From positions 60,787,048 to 60,851,047 of the forward strand of contig CM055311.2 of assembly GCA_029255685.2 (NCBI GenBank): DNA of 64,000 bases, read 5' to 3'. Below, piece by piece: positions 11,495-22,264 of the stretch. The DNA comes from Silene conica. Lineage: Eukaryota > Streptophyta > Magnoliopsida > Caryophyllales > Caryophyllaceae. A program made the position numbers and the translations under genes. The stretch's first letter is position 1, and every line of letters begins with the position of its first letter. The notes under the pieces are model-generated. The model did no database searches. It worked only from the letters and a program-made list of their open reading frames with translations, and was not told the origin of the DNA.

Positions 11495-12352
11495 AGGAAA
11501 TATCGTATATTTTATAATGAGATTAATCGTATTAATGTCATAAGGAAGGATTCTATCAAAATTAATTTTACTATGAATGAAACCAAAGTAATTAAATCGA
11601 GATAAGAAGGGAAAAAATAACACTGGGTCCTTTACTTTTGGCCTAAGAACAACCTAGTATAATAGATTTCAAGGCAGAAATCCTCCTACCAATTGCACCC
11701 AATATGTGTGGGAAAATATTTGTATACTTGCCAATACAATTGAAGGATTATAACAAAATTATAGAATACGATTTATAGTCATAAACGAATAACAGGATAC
11801 AAAGATAAGGATCAAGAATCAACCTTTATTTGGTCCCTGCAATAACGCCTAAGAACATATATCAAAGTAGATATCCTCCTAATTGTTGCACCCAAGATGC
11901 TCCGAGAAATACCTTTTTCTTGAGCTAGAAACTGGAAAATTACTAAGTAATTTTTATGTAAGATGAACAATTGAGAGAGGAAGAGAGAGGATGAGAATTG
12001 GGATGCGTGTGTGTGAGCAATGAGTCATGTCCCTTCTGTCTCATGGGAGCCGTGTATTTATATGTTTAGAGTAGTATATAGGCTAGCAGAATTCTATTCC
12101 AAGTATACTACTAACATTAACAAACAACCATAAGATGAGATACGTAGAAGTACCAAAAATTATATTATACACATAAGGACACATCCTGATCTACCTCTTT
12201 AGTTAACAATTACAAGATACGTAAGCAAGTTCGCTGTTTCGGGACATCTCCCAAACTTTTGCAATAGCCTTACATACTTTTACTAGGGGTTCATTTTATT
12301 TAAGACGCACCTAAATTCAATTGGGTTCATTGGTTCAGGTTCCAAGACCATT
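11495..12352 (-). mobile_element. Unassigned LTR-retrotransposon-like sequence
   Basis: No coding sequence. Part of it looks like a leader or LTR in minus orientation. The last 70 bases before the primer-binding site at 12353 are the start of the internal region of a minus-strand gypsy element. Repeated blocks (CCTAAGAACA...GATATCCTCCTA...TTGCACCCAA) occur at about 11643-11700 and 11850-11895. The boundary at 11494 starts with TGTAGG, but no matching end or duplication could be found. Family left open. Confidence 0.35.
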
Positions 12353-12364
12353 GCTCTGATACCA
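12353..12364 (-). other. Retrotransposon primer-binding site (initiator Met-tRNA), minus strand
   Basis: GCTCTGATACCA is the exact reverse complement of TGGTATCAGAGC, the usual primer-binding site for initiator methionine tRNA. It sits two bases from the TG/CA border at 12367. The minus-strand element therefore has its 5' LTR to the right (12367 onward) and its body to the left. Confidence 0.75.
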
Positions 12365-12366
12365 TT

Positions 12367-13146
12367 TGTAACACCCTCATAATCCAAGGCCTTTAGGAAG
12401 GACCATCAGGCTATGAAAGGGCTACCATCTCATTTTCCTGAGGCATAATATCAAAGTAAACAACAATGTAACTTATTATAATAAATGATGTAAAGTGATT
12501 ACAAAGTCTCAAAAGATATAACAACTCAAAGTAACAGCGAAAGCGAGTAAAAGAATCTATGACACTACAAAACTTCGTGACGACCCATTCTCCCCGGTCA
12601 AGCATCATCAACCAACATCGAGTTACCTGTTTAGAATATGCTCACCATACCAATGAATCATCATAGCGCACAAACCACAAGCGTCAGTTACTGTATACGC
12701 AATATCGTCACTACCAAAATCAAGAACAATTTAACAATCTCAAGGCATTGCATGCTGATATCACCAATAACCAATCATCTCACAGTGGCAACCTGTAGTC
12801 CCACAATCAACCCCTTCTTGCTCGCGTCAATGGATACCCAGATCATTAATGTGCACATCCCCTCCATGGCGGGTCCCACGAAGATCAATCGTAGGAGTGA
12901 GAGCCGTTTCCCGCAACGGTTCCACTATATGTTTCCAAATATCATCTCGTAACCATTGGTGACATCAGTCTTACAGCACAACAATAACATCGTCACAATA
13001 TATATCATAAATACCGTCACAATCGCATAACAGATAATTGAGTAGGGAGCCGGAGAATCCTACCTAAAGGCAATCAATCACGGAATACAAATCCAAGCTT
13101 TTCCTACCGACACCCTTCTATGAAGTCTCCCCCTAAGAACATATAG
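12367..13146 (-). mobile_element. 5' LTR of a minus-strand gypsy-type element
   Basis: The inner border is TGTAACACCC at 12367, next to the primer-binding site. Blocks near 12800-12925 (GGCGGGTCCCACGA, GAGAGCCGTTTCCCGCAACGG) reappear inverted at 13842-13900 in the plus-strand LTR that follows. The two LTRs are thus members of one family or close relatives lying head to head. The outer end is cut at about 13146 by the neighbouring LTR. No coding sequence. Confidence 0.6.
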
Positions 13147-13261
13147 TGTAAGACCCGAGTTAAAAGACCTAATGGTTGGACCAAGGACTATAAACCATCA
13201 GACTGGGAACCGACTTAGGAAGTAGGAAAGTAGATCTTAGTAATATTCAAGCCGACTAGTT

Positions 13262-13360
13262 GAGTAGGCTCGGTCGAGTGAGACTAACTCGACCGAACGA
13301 ATCCTACTCGATCGAGCGAGACCTACTCGGCCGAGTATGCAGTACTCGGCCGAGTGTCTT
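13262..13360. repeat. Array of ACTCG(G/A)(T/C)CGAGT palindromes in an LTR
   Basis: About five palindromic or near-palindromic units lie within 100 bp, such as CTCGGTCGAG, CTCGATCGAG and CTCGGCCGAG. A second cluster of the same kind is at 15101-15150 in the neighbouring LTR piece. Such units could fold as short RNA hairpins or pair between RNAs. Function unknown. Confidence 0.7.
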
Positions 13361-14041
13361 GTTTCAGCGATTTTATTTTCGCGTTAAGACCTAATACAAA
13401 CCTTATTCATATATAGAAAACAACCTCATTTCCACAACCCTAGAACAAAAGAACTCATCTCCATCTGCCACCCTCTCATTCCAGACTTCCATGAGCGCCA
13501 ATCACCTCACCTTCGAATCTATCCGGTGCGAGACCTAACCCCTACCAATTGTATAACGAGTTGCGGTAAGTACCTCATATTTATTTTGTTAACATGTCCA
13601 GTGCCTCTTATAACGTTGTTAACGGGTAGTATCTACAATAGGAGATCGTTCTTGTCATGTCGGAGTCGCGCGAGGATTTTGGATGCGTAGGTCAGGTTGG
13701 TAACCCTACTCAGTCAAGTATTAATGTATGATAATTTTGTATTAAATTATGGTACGTATGCATAGTGTATATTATGGATGATATGGTAACTAGTAACGAT
13801 GCGGTAACGATATTGATTATTGAGATGGGAACATATGTGTGAGACCGTTGCGGGAAATGGCTCTCACTCCCACGATCGCTCTTCGTGGGACCCGGCACAG
13901 AGAGGATGCGCATATTAAGGATCTGGGTACCCCTTGCCTCGAACAAGTGGGGGATGGTACTTTGAGGTATTTAGCGATGTTGGTGTGACGGCTGATGACA
14001 CATATATACAGTTATGATTCTAGTACTTGTCATATGATTAT

Positions 14042-14624
14042 TAGGGATGTCATTGGGGCGGGGCGGTGCTGGATATAGGCTCCCCGTACCCGTACCCATC
14101 AAGAAAACCTCATACCCATCCCCGCCCCACCACCCATGGCGGGTACAAGTTTCCAAAACCATCCCCGCCCCACCACCCATGGCGGGTACAAGTTTCCAAA
14201 ACCATCCCCGCCCACCTAACCATTAACCCGCTATACCATAAATTTTTTCCGATATTTTTTCGTACAAGTTGGTTTAATCACTATTAATTTCTATTTTCAG
14301 AAATTTGTTTATATAATTTTAGTTATTTATCAAAGAGCTTGATAAAATACTTTATAAAATAGCTATTTTTAACATTACGTCTTAATTATAACAAGTATAT
14401 TTGTAAAATTATCGTAATAACGGTATTAATAATTGTAATAATTGACGGGTAGGCGGGTATAAAGCGGGTAACACGCAAAAACCATCCCCGCCCCATTACC
14501 CATGGCGGGTACAATTTTCGTACCCGTCCCCGCCCCACCACCCGCCAAAGCAATACCCATCCCCGCCCCAACTGGGGCGGGTGCGGGGCGGTATCCACTT
14601 GTACCCGCCCCAATGACATCCCTA
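14042..14624. mobile_element. hAT-like non-autonomous element (GGGATGTCA family), copy 1
   Basis: 583 bp with terminal inverted repeats TAGGGATGTCATTGGGGCGGG and flanking perfect 8-bp duplications ATGATTAT (14034-14041 and 14625-14632). The 8-bp duplication indicates the hAT superfamily. The GC-rich subterminal zones carry repeated CCCATCCCCGCCCCACCACC and ATGGCGGGTACAAG units, while the middle is AT-rich. No transposase. A second member is at 36822-37623. Confidence 0.88.
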
Positions 14625-15044
14625 ATGATTATTTCATAGTGTTATGATTGTGGTAAGATTGTATACTTTGTATTCGCAAGTTGTTGTATTATTTGTACTG
14701 ACGTATGTGTTTATGTGTTGTTCCTATCTACGTCTGCGGTGATCCATGGTATACTTGTAGGGTGAGCAGTGCGATAGTTTCAGGGAATGTATGTTTAATG
14801 GATGGTTGTTGAGTGAACATGTTTATGTGATGGGAACGTACCGACGAGAAGAGTCTTCGTAGTTACTTTTATACCTATAGAGATCACTTGTATAAATATT
14901 TGTTGAGTAATGTAACCATGTACTAAATATTAAACTGTTCTTTAATGGTCCATTTGATAGATACTCCTCAGGAAACTGAGATGGTAGCATCCTGGCTAAC
15001 TAAGGAAGGTCTAGTAAGGCTCCTTGGAAAGTGGGGGTGTTATA

Positions 15045-15442
15045 TTTTATAAGAAACCCGACGCTGAACAGAGATCAGACGGCTCGATGGAATTGGGCCA
15101 ACTCGGTCGAGTTACCTTAACTCGATCGAGTTACCTCAACTCGGTCGAGTTCTCTCGCAGTTCTCAGCACTGGCCAGTTTTGGTAAAACAGTCATATCTC
15201 CCTCAATTATTGGTCTTTTTGGGCATTTGACCTATAGTTAGAACCGTAAAAGGACAGTCTACCACCTGCAATTTGAATCACAACAATATCATATATACAT
15301 CTCAAGTTATAGGAGTTAAGACAACCTATAAGCTGCAACATAACTATAACACTTTCTTTCTCAAACAACTTATACATCAACTATACGGTCCAGTGCATCC
15401 AACTAGACCGAGTAACTCATACTATAAATAGAGGGGTGTTAA
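15045..15442 (-). mobile_element. LTR fragment of a minus-strand gypsy-type element
   Basis: Read on the minus strand, a purine-rich tract (GGAGGGAACATT, plus-strand 15444-15455) precedes TTAACACCCC, a decayed TGTAACACCCC LTR start. The fragment contains three ACTCG(G/A)TCGAGT palindromes at 15101-15150, like the other LTRs nearby. It abuts the plus-strand LTR ending at 15044. No coding sequence. Confidence 0.42.
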
Positions 15443-16610
15443 AATGTTCCCTCCTTAGTACTAACTTCGTCCTCGAAGTTCATAACTAAGTGATACAAAA
15501 GTATAATTCGGAGAATGCCGCGTTCATATCTTGGTTTTCGGTATGAGTATATCGGATTTTGTTTGGGTTGGTTGGATGACCTGAAGTGTGATGGGTCCTA
15601 GAACGAGGTCCTTGTTTGGTGTTTCACCTTGTTTAGAGCCTTATAGCTTATTTCAGTTGAGTATGAGTGAGACCTTGACAATGGCTTTGGATCTAGTCTT
15701 ATGGAGGTTGTTGGTTGTTGGGTAGTGATCGAGAGTTGTGTAGCCCTTTTGGTGATGTGATAACCCGTATCATGGATAACCTAGGAGTGAGTGACCCAAG
15801 TTAAGTTGAGGAAGCCATGAGAGTGTTGCCGTTACGAGAACTACCTTCTGAGGTGTGTAAGGAATCGTTACGGTGATATTTCTTTTATGGATCGAGTGGT
15901 TAGTGTCTCCGCATCTTGGAAGAGTTAGCTTTCCTCTCTTAATATTAGCCTATTTTGTTCATGTTGTTCCTTGTTTTTTGTGCTCCTTTACTCTCTTGTT
16001 GAGTACCGTATTTAACTTTGAAGATGGTAGTTTTGATGCCTTGTCTTAGTTAGCTTCCTTGCTGACTTTGTTTTGTTTTGAGTTCTTTGAAAGTCCAATC
16101 TGGCCCTCTTTGGTTGTGACTTGTGATGGCCATGGGTATCTTTCGTGCTTGTATTTTGTTGAGTAATGTTCAAAATATTTTTCTATTTATGTACTTTATA
16201 AACGATTTGAGTTACATTACCATTGTTGTTAAAAATATTAGTTCCTGTTACAACCTTACTTATTTCAAAGATTCAAAAAATGGAATTTACTTTTGAAATG
16301 ACATGTTTTGAAAAGCTTGAAATAATTTATAATTTTGATTTGGTTTTAGCATTGATATGATGTAAGGCTTGTTATTGGAGATGTCTAACAACTCGTATTA
16401 CGCTTGGCTTTTGGACTTGTCCTTAATTTGGAATGTCTGGCTCTTGAATATGTAACGAGAACCCTAACGCCCCATTGATGAGGACTTGTGCCTTTGGAAA
16501 TTCCTTCGAAATCTTTAAAAGAAATCTATTTTTGGAAGTATTAGATTTTGGTAAACACCTTTTTTGCTTTCAAGTTTCGAGGATGAAACTTTCTTAAAAG
16601 GTGGGGTCAT
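15443..16610. other. Non-coding internal retrotransposon sequence with polypurine tract at its right end
   Basis: No reading frame of note. On the plus strand it ends with AAAAGGTGGGG (16597-16607), the polypurine tract of the LTR starting at 16611. Its left end carries the minus-strand polypurine tract described for the preceding LTR. Internal regions of two oppositely oriented degraded elements probably meet here. Confidence 0.45.
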
Positions 16611-18495
16611 TGTAACACCCCGATATTTCCCGACTTGTAATTTTTAATGATTTTAATTTAATTTCAAGGATAATTTATATTTCAAGAAATTTCGTAAAAT
16701 ATGGTTAAATGATATGAATATTTTATATTGAGGCATATTATTAGTCTTAAATGATATTTCAAACTTTGTAATTTTTATGTTTCAACTTTGATTTTCGAAA
16801 ATTACAAGTATATCGAATATTCTCGTAAATTATAGTTAGTTGTATGTTTTATTCTTTCTTAAGTCATAATAGTCTTAAGATATCAATTCCATCTCATTTG
16901 GTCAAATCTGAGTCATCTCGACTCGTTAATGAATCCCGAGTCAATTTTCGACTCAAGCTCCCCTTATACTCCTTATGTTATATTTTCCACAAAAACAACA
17001 GATCTTTTCTTCATCCTCTTCAAAACTCAAAACCCCAAATCATCATTGTTGGTGATTCTTTAAGAACACAAATACCACCATAACTTCTTCGTTTCTCGCT
17101 CAAATCTCGTGTTCTTTATATGTATGTTCTCCTCTCGTTCTTTTCCTTCTTTTCATACAAAAAAAATGTAGTCTTGTTGAGTTTTCTGACAATCCGTCTT
17201 TCTAGGGTTTCGTTATGGTTTGATTTCTCAAAAGTCTTGAGCAAGGATGGATGTTTGGACTTCATTGACGAGTTTCCTTGAAGATTTGACGTGCTTTAAA
17301 GGTAACATTGAGAGGTTACTCGACTTAAATCAAATAATTGTGTTTATGTGATTTGTGTGTGAATTAGCATGATGGAAAGGTTGTTTATGATACTATTATA
17401 TATACAAATTCACTTGCCCTTTCGTTTTAATGAATTTAATCTCAATGGTGGTGTTCGATGGAATTTTAATTGGAGGAAATAAGTAGTACGGTGTTCTTCA
17501 CAAGTTCTTGGTGTTCATGTAACATCCCTTATTTTCGTAAACCTTATTTTAAATTAATTAAAGTATTTTTCGAAATTTAATAATATTTTATTTAAATTCG
17601 TAAACTCATATTTCAGAAATGTCGTGTGAATCTCGTCTTGAGATTTGGTTAATCTTGAGATGTAATATAGTTTCCTTGGCATTTCCGTAACAAGCTTTCC
17701 CGGACATCTATTTAAAACTCGTCTCATTTCATTTGTACTTAAAAGAAAATAGAGAAAGGAGGCTTCCTAGCCCTTTCCTTCATCATCTTATTTCTTGTTC
17801 TCCAAGTGAGAAAATAACAATTAGTAAACATAATTCCCATCTCAATTAAAATCCCCAATTCACAAATCTCTTCATAAAATCTTCATTTCTTATCGGAATT
17901 TAGCGATTCTTGCGCCTATAGATTCGTGAGATCGTCTCCGTCAATTTAAGGTAATCACTTTCGTATTAGGGTTCGACCGATTTCTGGGCTGTTCTACTCT
18001 AGCTCGAAATTCGTGCCTCCTTACGGTGTTTTTGTTGTTTTAGGCGGTGCTTGGGTCAACCCGGAAGAAGGCTTGGTGATTGTTGAAGAGAAGCTTGAAG
18101 ATTTCGCTAAATAAAGGTGACAATAATGAGAAACTCGGCCTATGTCTTATATTAGCATGCTATGTGATTTTATTCTGTTTGTATGAAATTAGTGAAGCTA
18201 ATAGTTGTGATGAACTATAAGGGTGTTAGTAATTTGATTATTATGTTGATTTCATGCTTAATTTCACATGTTGGATGTTTATTTTATATAAACATAAGAT
18301 GGGTAGAAATATGATGAGATTGAGTTAATGACTATGAAAGTGGAGTTTAGATTGATTAAGTTATGTTTCATATGATTGGGAACGAGTAATACATGCTGGT
18401 TATGTTGTATTTTGGTTGGGATTCATGGTTTGGAATTATTATCATGAAGTTTCTTTGAATAGAAATGTGTTGAAGTGCATTCTCGCGGAAGAGAG

Positions 18496-18700
18496 GCTCT
18501 GAGCCGGTCAGCCGACCGGCGGCCGACCAGCCGGCTCAGAACCCCTTTGAGTGCAAATTTGGAAGTTTCTGAGGAAGGGTCCCCAGCCGGTGGAACGGCA
18601 GCTGGCCGGCCGGCTGAGAGCCCTTCTTAGTTTACTTGATTTGGGTGTTATGCATGAGAGTCAAGGACCCTCAGCCGGTCGACCGGCTGAGAGCCCTAGT
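18496..18700. repeat. Array of AGCCGG...CCGGCT palindromes in the solo LTR
   Basis: Three GC-rich clusters about 80-90 bp apart, for instance AGCCGGTCGACCGGCT near 18673. Each is followed by GAGAGCCC or CAGAACCCC. The surrounding LTR is AT-rich, so the clusters stand out sharply. The same motif, with different spacers, recurs at 20337-20712 in another LTR. Confidence 0.75.
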
Positions 18701-18775
18701 GAGTTGTTTTTGCTTCATAACTTTGTTTACTTAAGTCGGATTTCATTAATTCCTTGTCCGTATGGATTGTATGCG

Positions 18776-19115
18776 TGTTTGTTGTCCAAAAACGTTGGAC
18801 GACACTTATGTTGGGTTTGGAAATCGGTTTGAGGAGAAAGACCCCCCGGTGAGGTAACCGGAAGGGAAACCGGCTCTCGCCTCAAACGGTTTTCGAAGTC
18901 GGCTAGGTGTTGAATGGATGAATAGAAGGGATATCGAATTACCATTTGAGTTTGTTTGTAGTCCAGAAAATTGGACGACTCTTACACTGGGTTCGGAAAT
19001 CGGTTTGAGGAGAAAGACCCACGGGCCGGGCAACCGGAAGGGAAACCGGCTCTCACCTCAAATGGTTTCCGAAATTGGTTAAGGGTTGAGTGGAGTCTTA
19101 GAAATGGAATAGAAG
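18776..19115 (+). repeat. Tandem duplication, period 177 bp, inside the solo LTR
   Basis: The blocks GTCCAAAAACGTTGGACGAC and GTCCAGAAAATTGGACGAC (18784 and 18961) each start a unit with the shared line GGAAATCGGTTTGAGGAGAA and then GGAAGGGAAACCGGCTCTC. Copies differ by about 10 percent by eye. Confidence 0.75.
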
Positions 19116-20336
19116 AACTGTTGATTGAGTTTAAGTCACTGTTTCATTGTGATTCACTTGAATGCTATATCTTGGGGTGATGTGTTGAGTATGCATATGG
19201 AGATCATACTGTGAGCTTTTATATGACTCTTGTTCTCACCTTGACTGTGTTATTTCTTGGTATGACCGTTGATAGGTGTTCCGGTCAGGTTTCAGATTGT
19301 CCGCCCGACTTAGAGGGTATCTCGTTCCTAGCTAGTTCGAGTCCTGGAGGTGTCCTGGACACTTGTCGAATCAAGAAAGGTTTGTCGTCCTACCAGGGGA
19401 TTGTATTCGCTGAGACTAAGTAAGACTTGTTGTTGTTGTATAGTGGAGTCGTCATATGCCATCTTCAATGTAGTGTTGATTGTTGTGTCTAACTTGCCTG
19501 CGTTATGGTATAGTGTTAGATACTGTTGGTTTTGTGCTATGCTTAGGTTATGTCTTAAGTTGACCGTTGGACCTTCATAGTTTGTGTAATGCATGTATGC
19601 TCGTATGAATTGTATATATATGAGTAAGCATGAAGTTGTTGGAGGTAAATGAATATTATGATGACGGTTTATGAGTAGTATACTTCACATGATGATAATT
19701 ATGTTGGAGTATACATGTTTGATTATGTGATTATGTGTTATGTGTGTATGATAATAGGTGGCTAGGAGCATCTCTAGTCACTCCCCACTGACTGTGGCGT
19801 ACATGTTTTCATGTATGTAGGTTGATGATTGTTGTTTGTATGGGGGTTATGTTGAGGCTAGCGAGCGATGATTCTTAATCGATGACATTTACCTATTCGT
19901 TTAGCTTGACCTTACTTTTGTGATACAGTTTTATGCTTGTAGGGATATTCTATCCCGGGCTTGGTTTTGTATTTAATACTTATTGCTTATCTATGTTTTA
20001 TTTCTTCCGCATCTTTGGTTATTGTAATTCACCTCGTATATTAGTTAAGCATGTTTAAAGTTTTAATTCCGCGCAAAATTGCATGTTTTTGTATGTTTTA
20101 CTTTCCGCTGCCGCGAGGGGTTTTACAGTTCATGTCATTAATATGATTTTGGATGATTTATTCATGTTTAAGCTTGCTAATCTTACCTTAAATCATTTGT
20201 TTACATTTGTATATGGGTAAATGGCATATTGATGTGGTTTACGTGTCATTTACACGAGCGTGAATATGTATAAAATTCGTCTTAAGACCGTCACAAAATG
20301 TTTAATAGCTGAAAAATGGGAAATTTCGTAGCAGGC

Positions 20337-20712
20337 ATACTCAGGCGGTTGGCCGGCTGTAGGTCAACCACTGGCTAGGAGTCCTTGTGTTGGATTTTGG
20401 ACTAAGTGCGTTGTTTGATAATAAAGGCTCTCAGCCGGCTGATCGGCCGAGAGATCACTTTGGATGTTTGCCTATTTGAATAAGCGTGGGAGGGTTCCCA
20501 GCCGGTTGTCGGTCTACCGGCTAAGGATGCCCCCTTATGGTTTTGTAAAAAGTTGAGAAGCTCCATGAGGGGTTCTTAGGCGGTCTCCCGTCGGTCGGTT
20601 GGGAACCGGCTCAGAGCCCCAAATCTTGATTCTACCCAATTTTCCAAGGTTTGATTTTAAACATGGCTACTCAGCCGATTGGCCGGCTGTCGGCCAGCCA
20701 TTGGCTGAGAGC
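20337..20712. repeat. Array of AGCCGG/CCGGCT palindromes in the gypsy-type LTR
   Basis: Five clusters spaced about 80-90 bp, each made of GGCCGGCTG, AGCCGGCTGATCGGCC or similar. Many end in GCTGAGAGCCC or GCTCAGAGCCC. The unit design matches 18496-18700 although the two LTRs are different elements. Confidence 0.72.
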
Positions 20713-21456
20713 CCATTTGTATTGTTTTCACGTATTTTTCGTTTAACTCTCAACCGATAATTTTTTTGCTTCGATGGTTTAATATTGATGCATTACAACA
20801 TGTTGTATGTTATTTCAAGTTTAATGAGGTAATCCTTATGTTTCACTAGTACAAAATAGTTAATTTGCGTCTATGAATATGAGGCGTTTTTGTCTATTAG
20901 TCGCACATTAGTTTCATATTTTTAAGACACAAAGAAACTATGTGAGGCATAATGTTATTTAACGCCTCAAATTAGACATAAGAGGCGTTTTATGAAACCG
21001 CCTCAAATAAGAAAATAATAAAATATTCCTGGACTCCACTCTATCAGCAAATAACGACACAACAATACAATATTCAGCAACAAAAGAAACCCTTCGCCGG
21101 AAAACAAACACACAAACACCATCCCTACAATCGCCTCAAACACCACCCACTCTTCGCCGGAATGCACCCTTCGCCGGAAACAAGCCCTCGCCGGAAACCC
21201 CTCTTAGCTCAATTCGACAGTAAGTGTCTCTTCCTTAACTTATTTTCGATTAGGGTTGTTGTTTAGGGTTAATTATCAATTTGCATCTTATCCATTCGAT
21301 AGAAAGTTTTTTTTCAGATTATTGTTGATTAGGCTTAGTTATCAAATCGTTAATTTGTTAATTGGAATGAGTATAAAGTTTTTCTTCAGATTATTGCAAT
21401 GTATCGGGTTAGTTGTCTTCATATTTTGTGCTTATCTTCCAACTTCTATGGTTCGT

Positions 21457-21545
21457 GTTTTATGAATTAACTTATTTGTTGAAGTAGTTTTATGAATTAA
21501 CTTATTTGTTGAAGTAGTTTTATGTATTAACTTATTTATCAGTAT
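21457..21545 (+). repeat. Three tandem copies of a 30-bp unit
   Basis: The unit TTTTATGAATTAACTTATTTG plus TTGAAGTAG occurs twice exactly and a third time with changes, within the leader of the CACTA element. Confidence 0.7.
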
Positions 21546-22264
21546 TAGATTTAAAGGAGTAAACCGAGTAATTAAGTAGAGATTATTAGGGGGAGGCTAT
21601 AGCAGTACAACTCATCCAGGATGTTCCTTAACAAATAGGTAAGTTGAAATAAGGCAGATCAGAGGCTGGTGCAGGGGCTGGAGAGGATTGCAGGGCTTTT
21701 GTGACTGTGGGACTGTTTTTGAGAGTTGCTGCTGCGTGTTTTTCCGAGCGCAGGAATGGCAAGGATTGGGTTACAGTAGGGCTGTAGGTGCTGGAGGTTG
21801 GGATGTCAGAAGTGAGATGGGAAAGATCAGAATGCGGCTGTCTACCAGTCCTGTATTCTGTCTCCTTTTCACTTGTCTAGGCTCAAGCTCGACTTCCTCT
21901 GTTATCTTCATTTTCCTATCTAGTTGTAACTTGTTTTCCTCTTCAAAATATTTCTCCAATGCCTTCACTTTTTCAACGCATAATCTGCTCTTTATCATCC
22001 CCAGCATTCCACTCCTGTCAGCGTAGTCTTCCTCCTCTAATTTTTACTGCTAGGTTCATTTGCTGGGGTGGGGGGTGTGCTACAAGTCTCCACTTTTTAT
22101 CAGGAAATTCATGAAATTTATTTGCTTCTTCAATAACTTATGATATATACTCCATAAGTTCTGTATACTCTTATACAACAAGTCGTTTACACGCACATGG
22201 TTGCTGTCTCATTTAAGTTTATATTATTTTGCAGACTTTATTAGTTTAGCTAGTTACTAGTGAG

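Larger units (their letters stand above)
13147..15044 (+). mobile_element. Gypsy-type LTR, plus strand, interrupted by a hAT-like element
   Basis: Starts TGTAAGACCCGAG and ends GGGGGTGTTATA, a decayed TGTTACA end. Internal blocks match the inverted LTR at 12367-13146. It carries an array of GC-rich palindromes at 13262-13360 (forms of CTCGGTCGAG, CTCGATCGAG and CTCGGCCGAG). A 583-bp hAT-like element (14042-14624) has inserted into it. No matching 5-bp duplication was found, so this may be part of a rearranged element. Confidence 0.55.
17518..20127 (+). mobile_element. Solo LTR, 2.6 kb, with 5-bp duplication GTTCA
   Basis: Starts TGTAACATCCC and ends GGGGTTTTACA, with GTTCA on both sides (17513-17517 and 20128-20132). 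On either side the host LTR reads on without loss. No primer-binding site, polypurine tract or coding sequence lies inside, so it is best read as a large solo LTR left by recombination, or a non-coding derivative. It contains GC-rich palindromes (18496-18700) and a 177-bp tandem duplication (18784 onward). Its right third resembles 26467-27127. Confidence 0.8.
16611..20843 (+). mobile_element. 3' LTR of the gypsy-type element starting at 10910, split by a solo LTR
   Basis: LTR parts are 16611-17517 and 20128-20843, together at least 1.6 kb. It begins TGTAACACCCC directly after a polypurine tract and matches the copy at 10910. The right part holds a series of AGCCGG/CCGGCT palindromes at 20337-20712. 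Its natural right end is not seen because a CACTA element starts at 20844. The 2.6-kb insertion at 17518-20127 splits it. No coding content. Confidence 0.65.

Noticed and set aside
13262..13360. CRISPR-like repeat array
   Set aside because: Palindromes are short, variable and unevenly spaced, in a plant LTR; no regular repeat-spacer structure.
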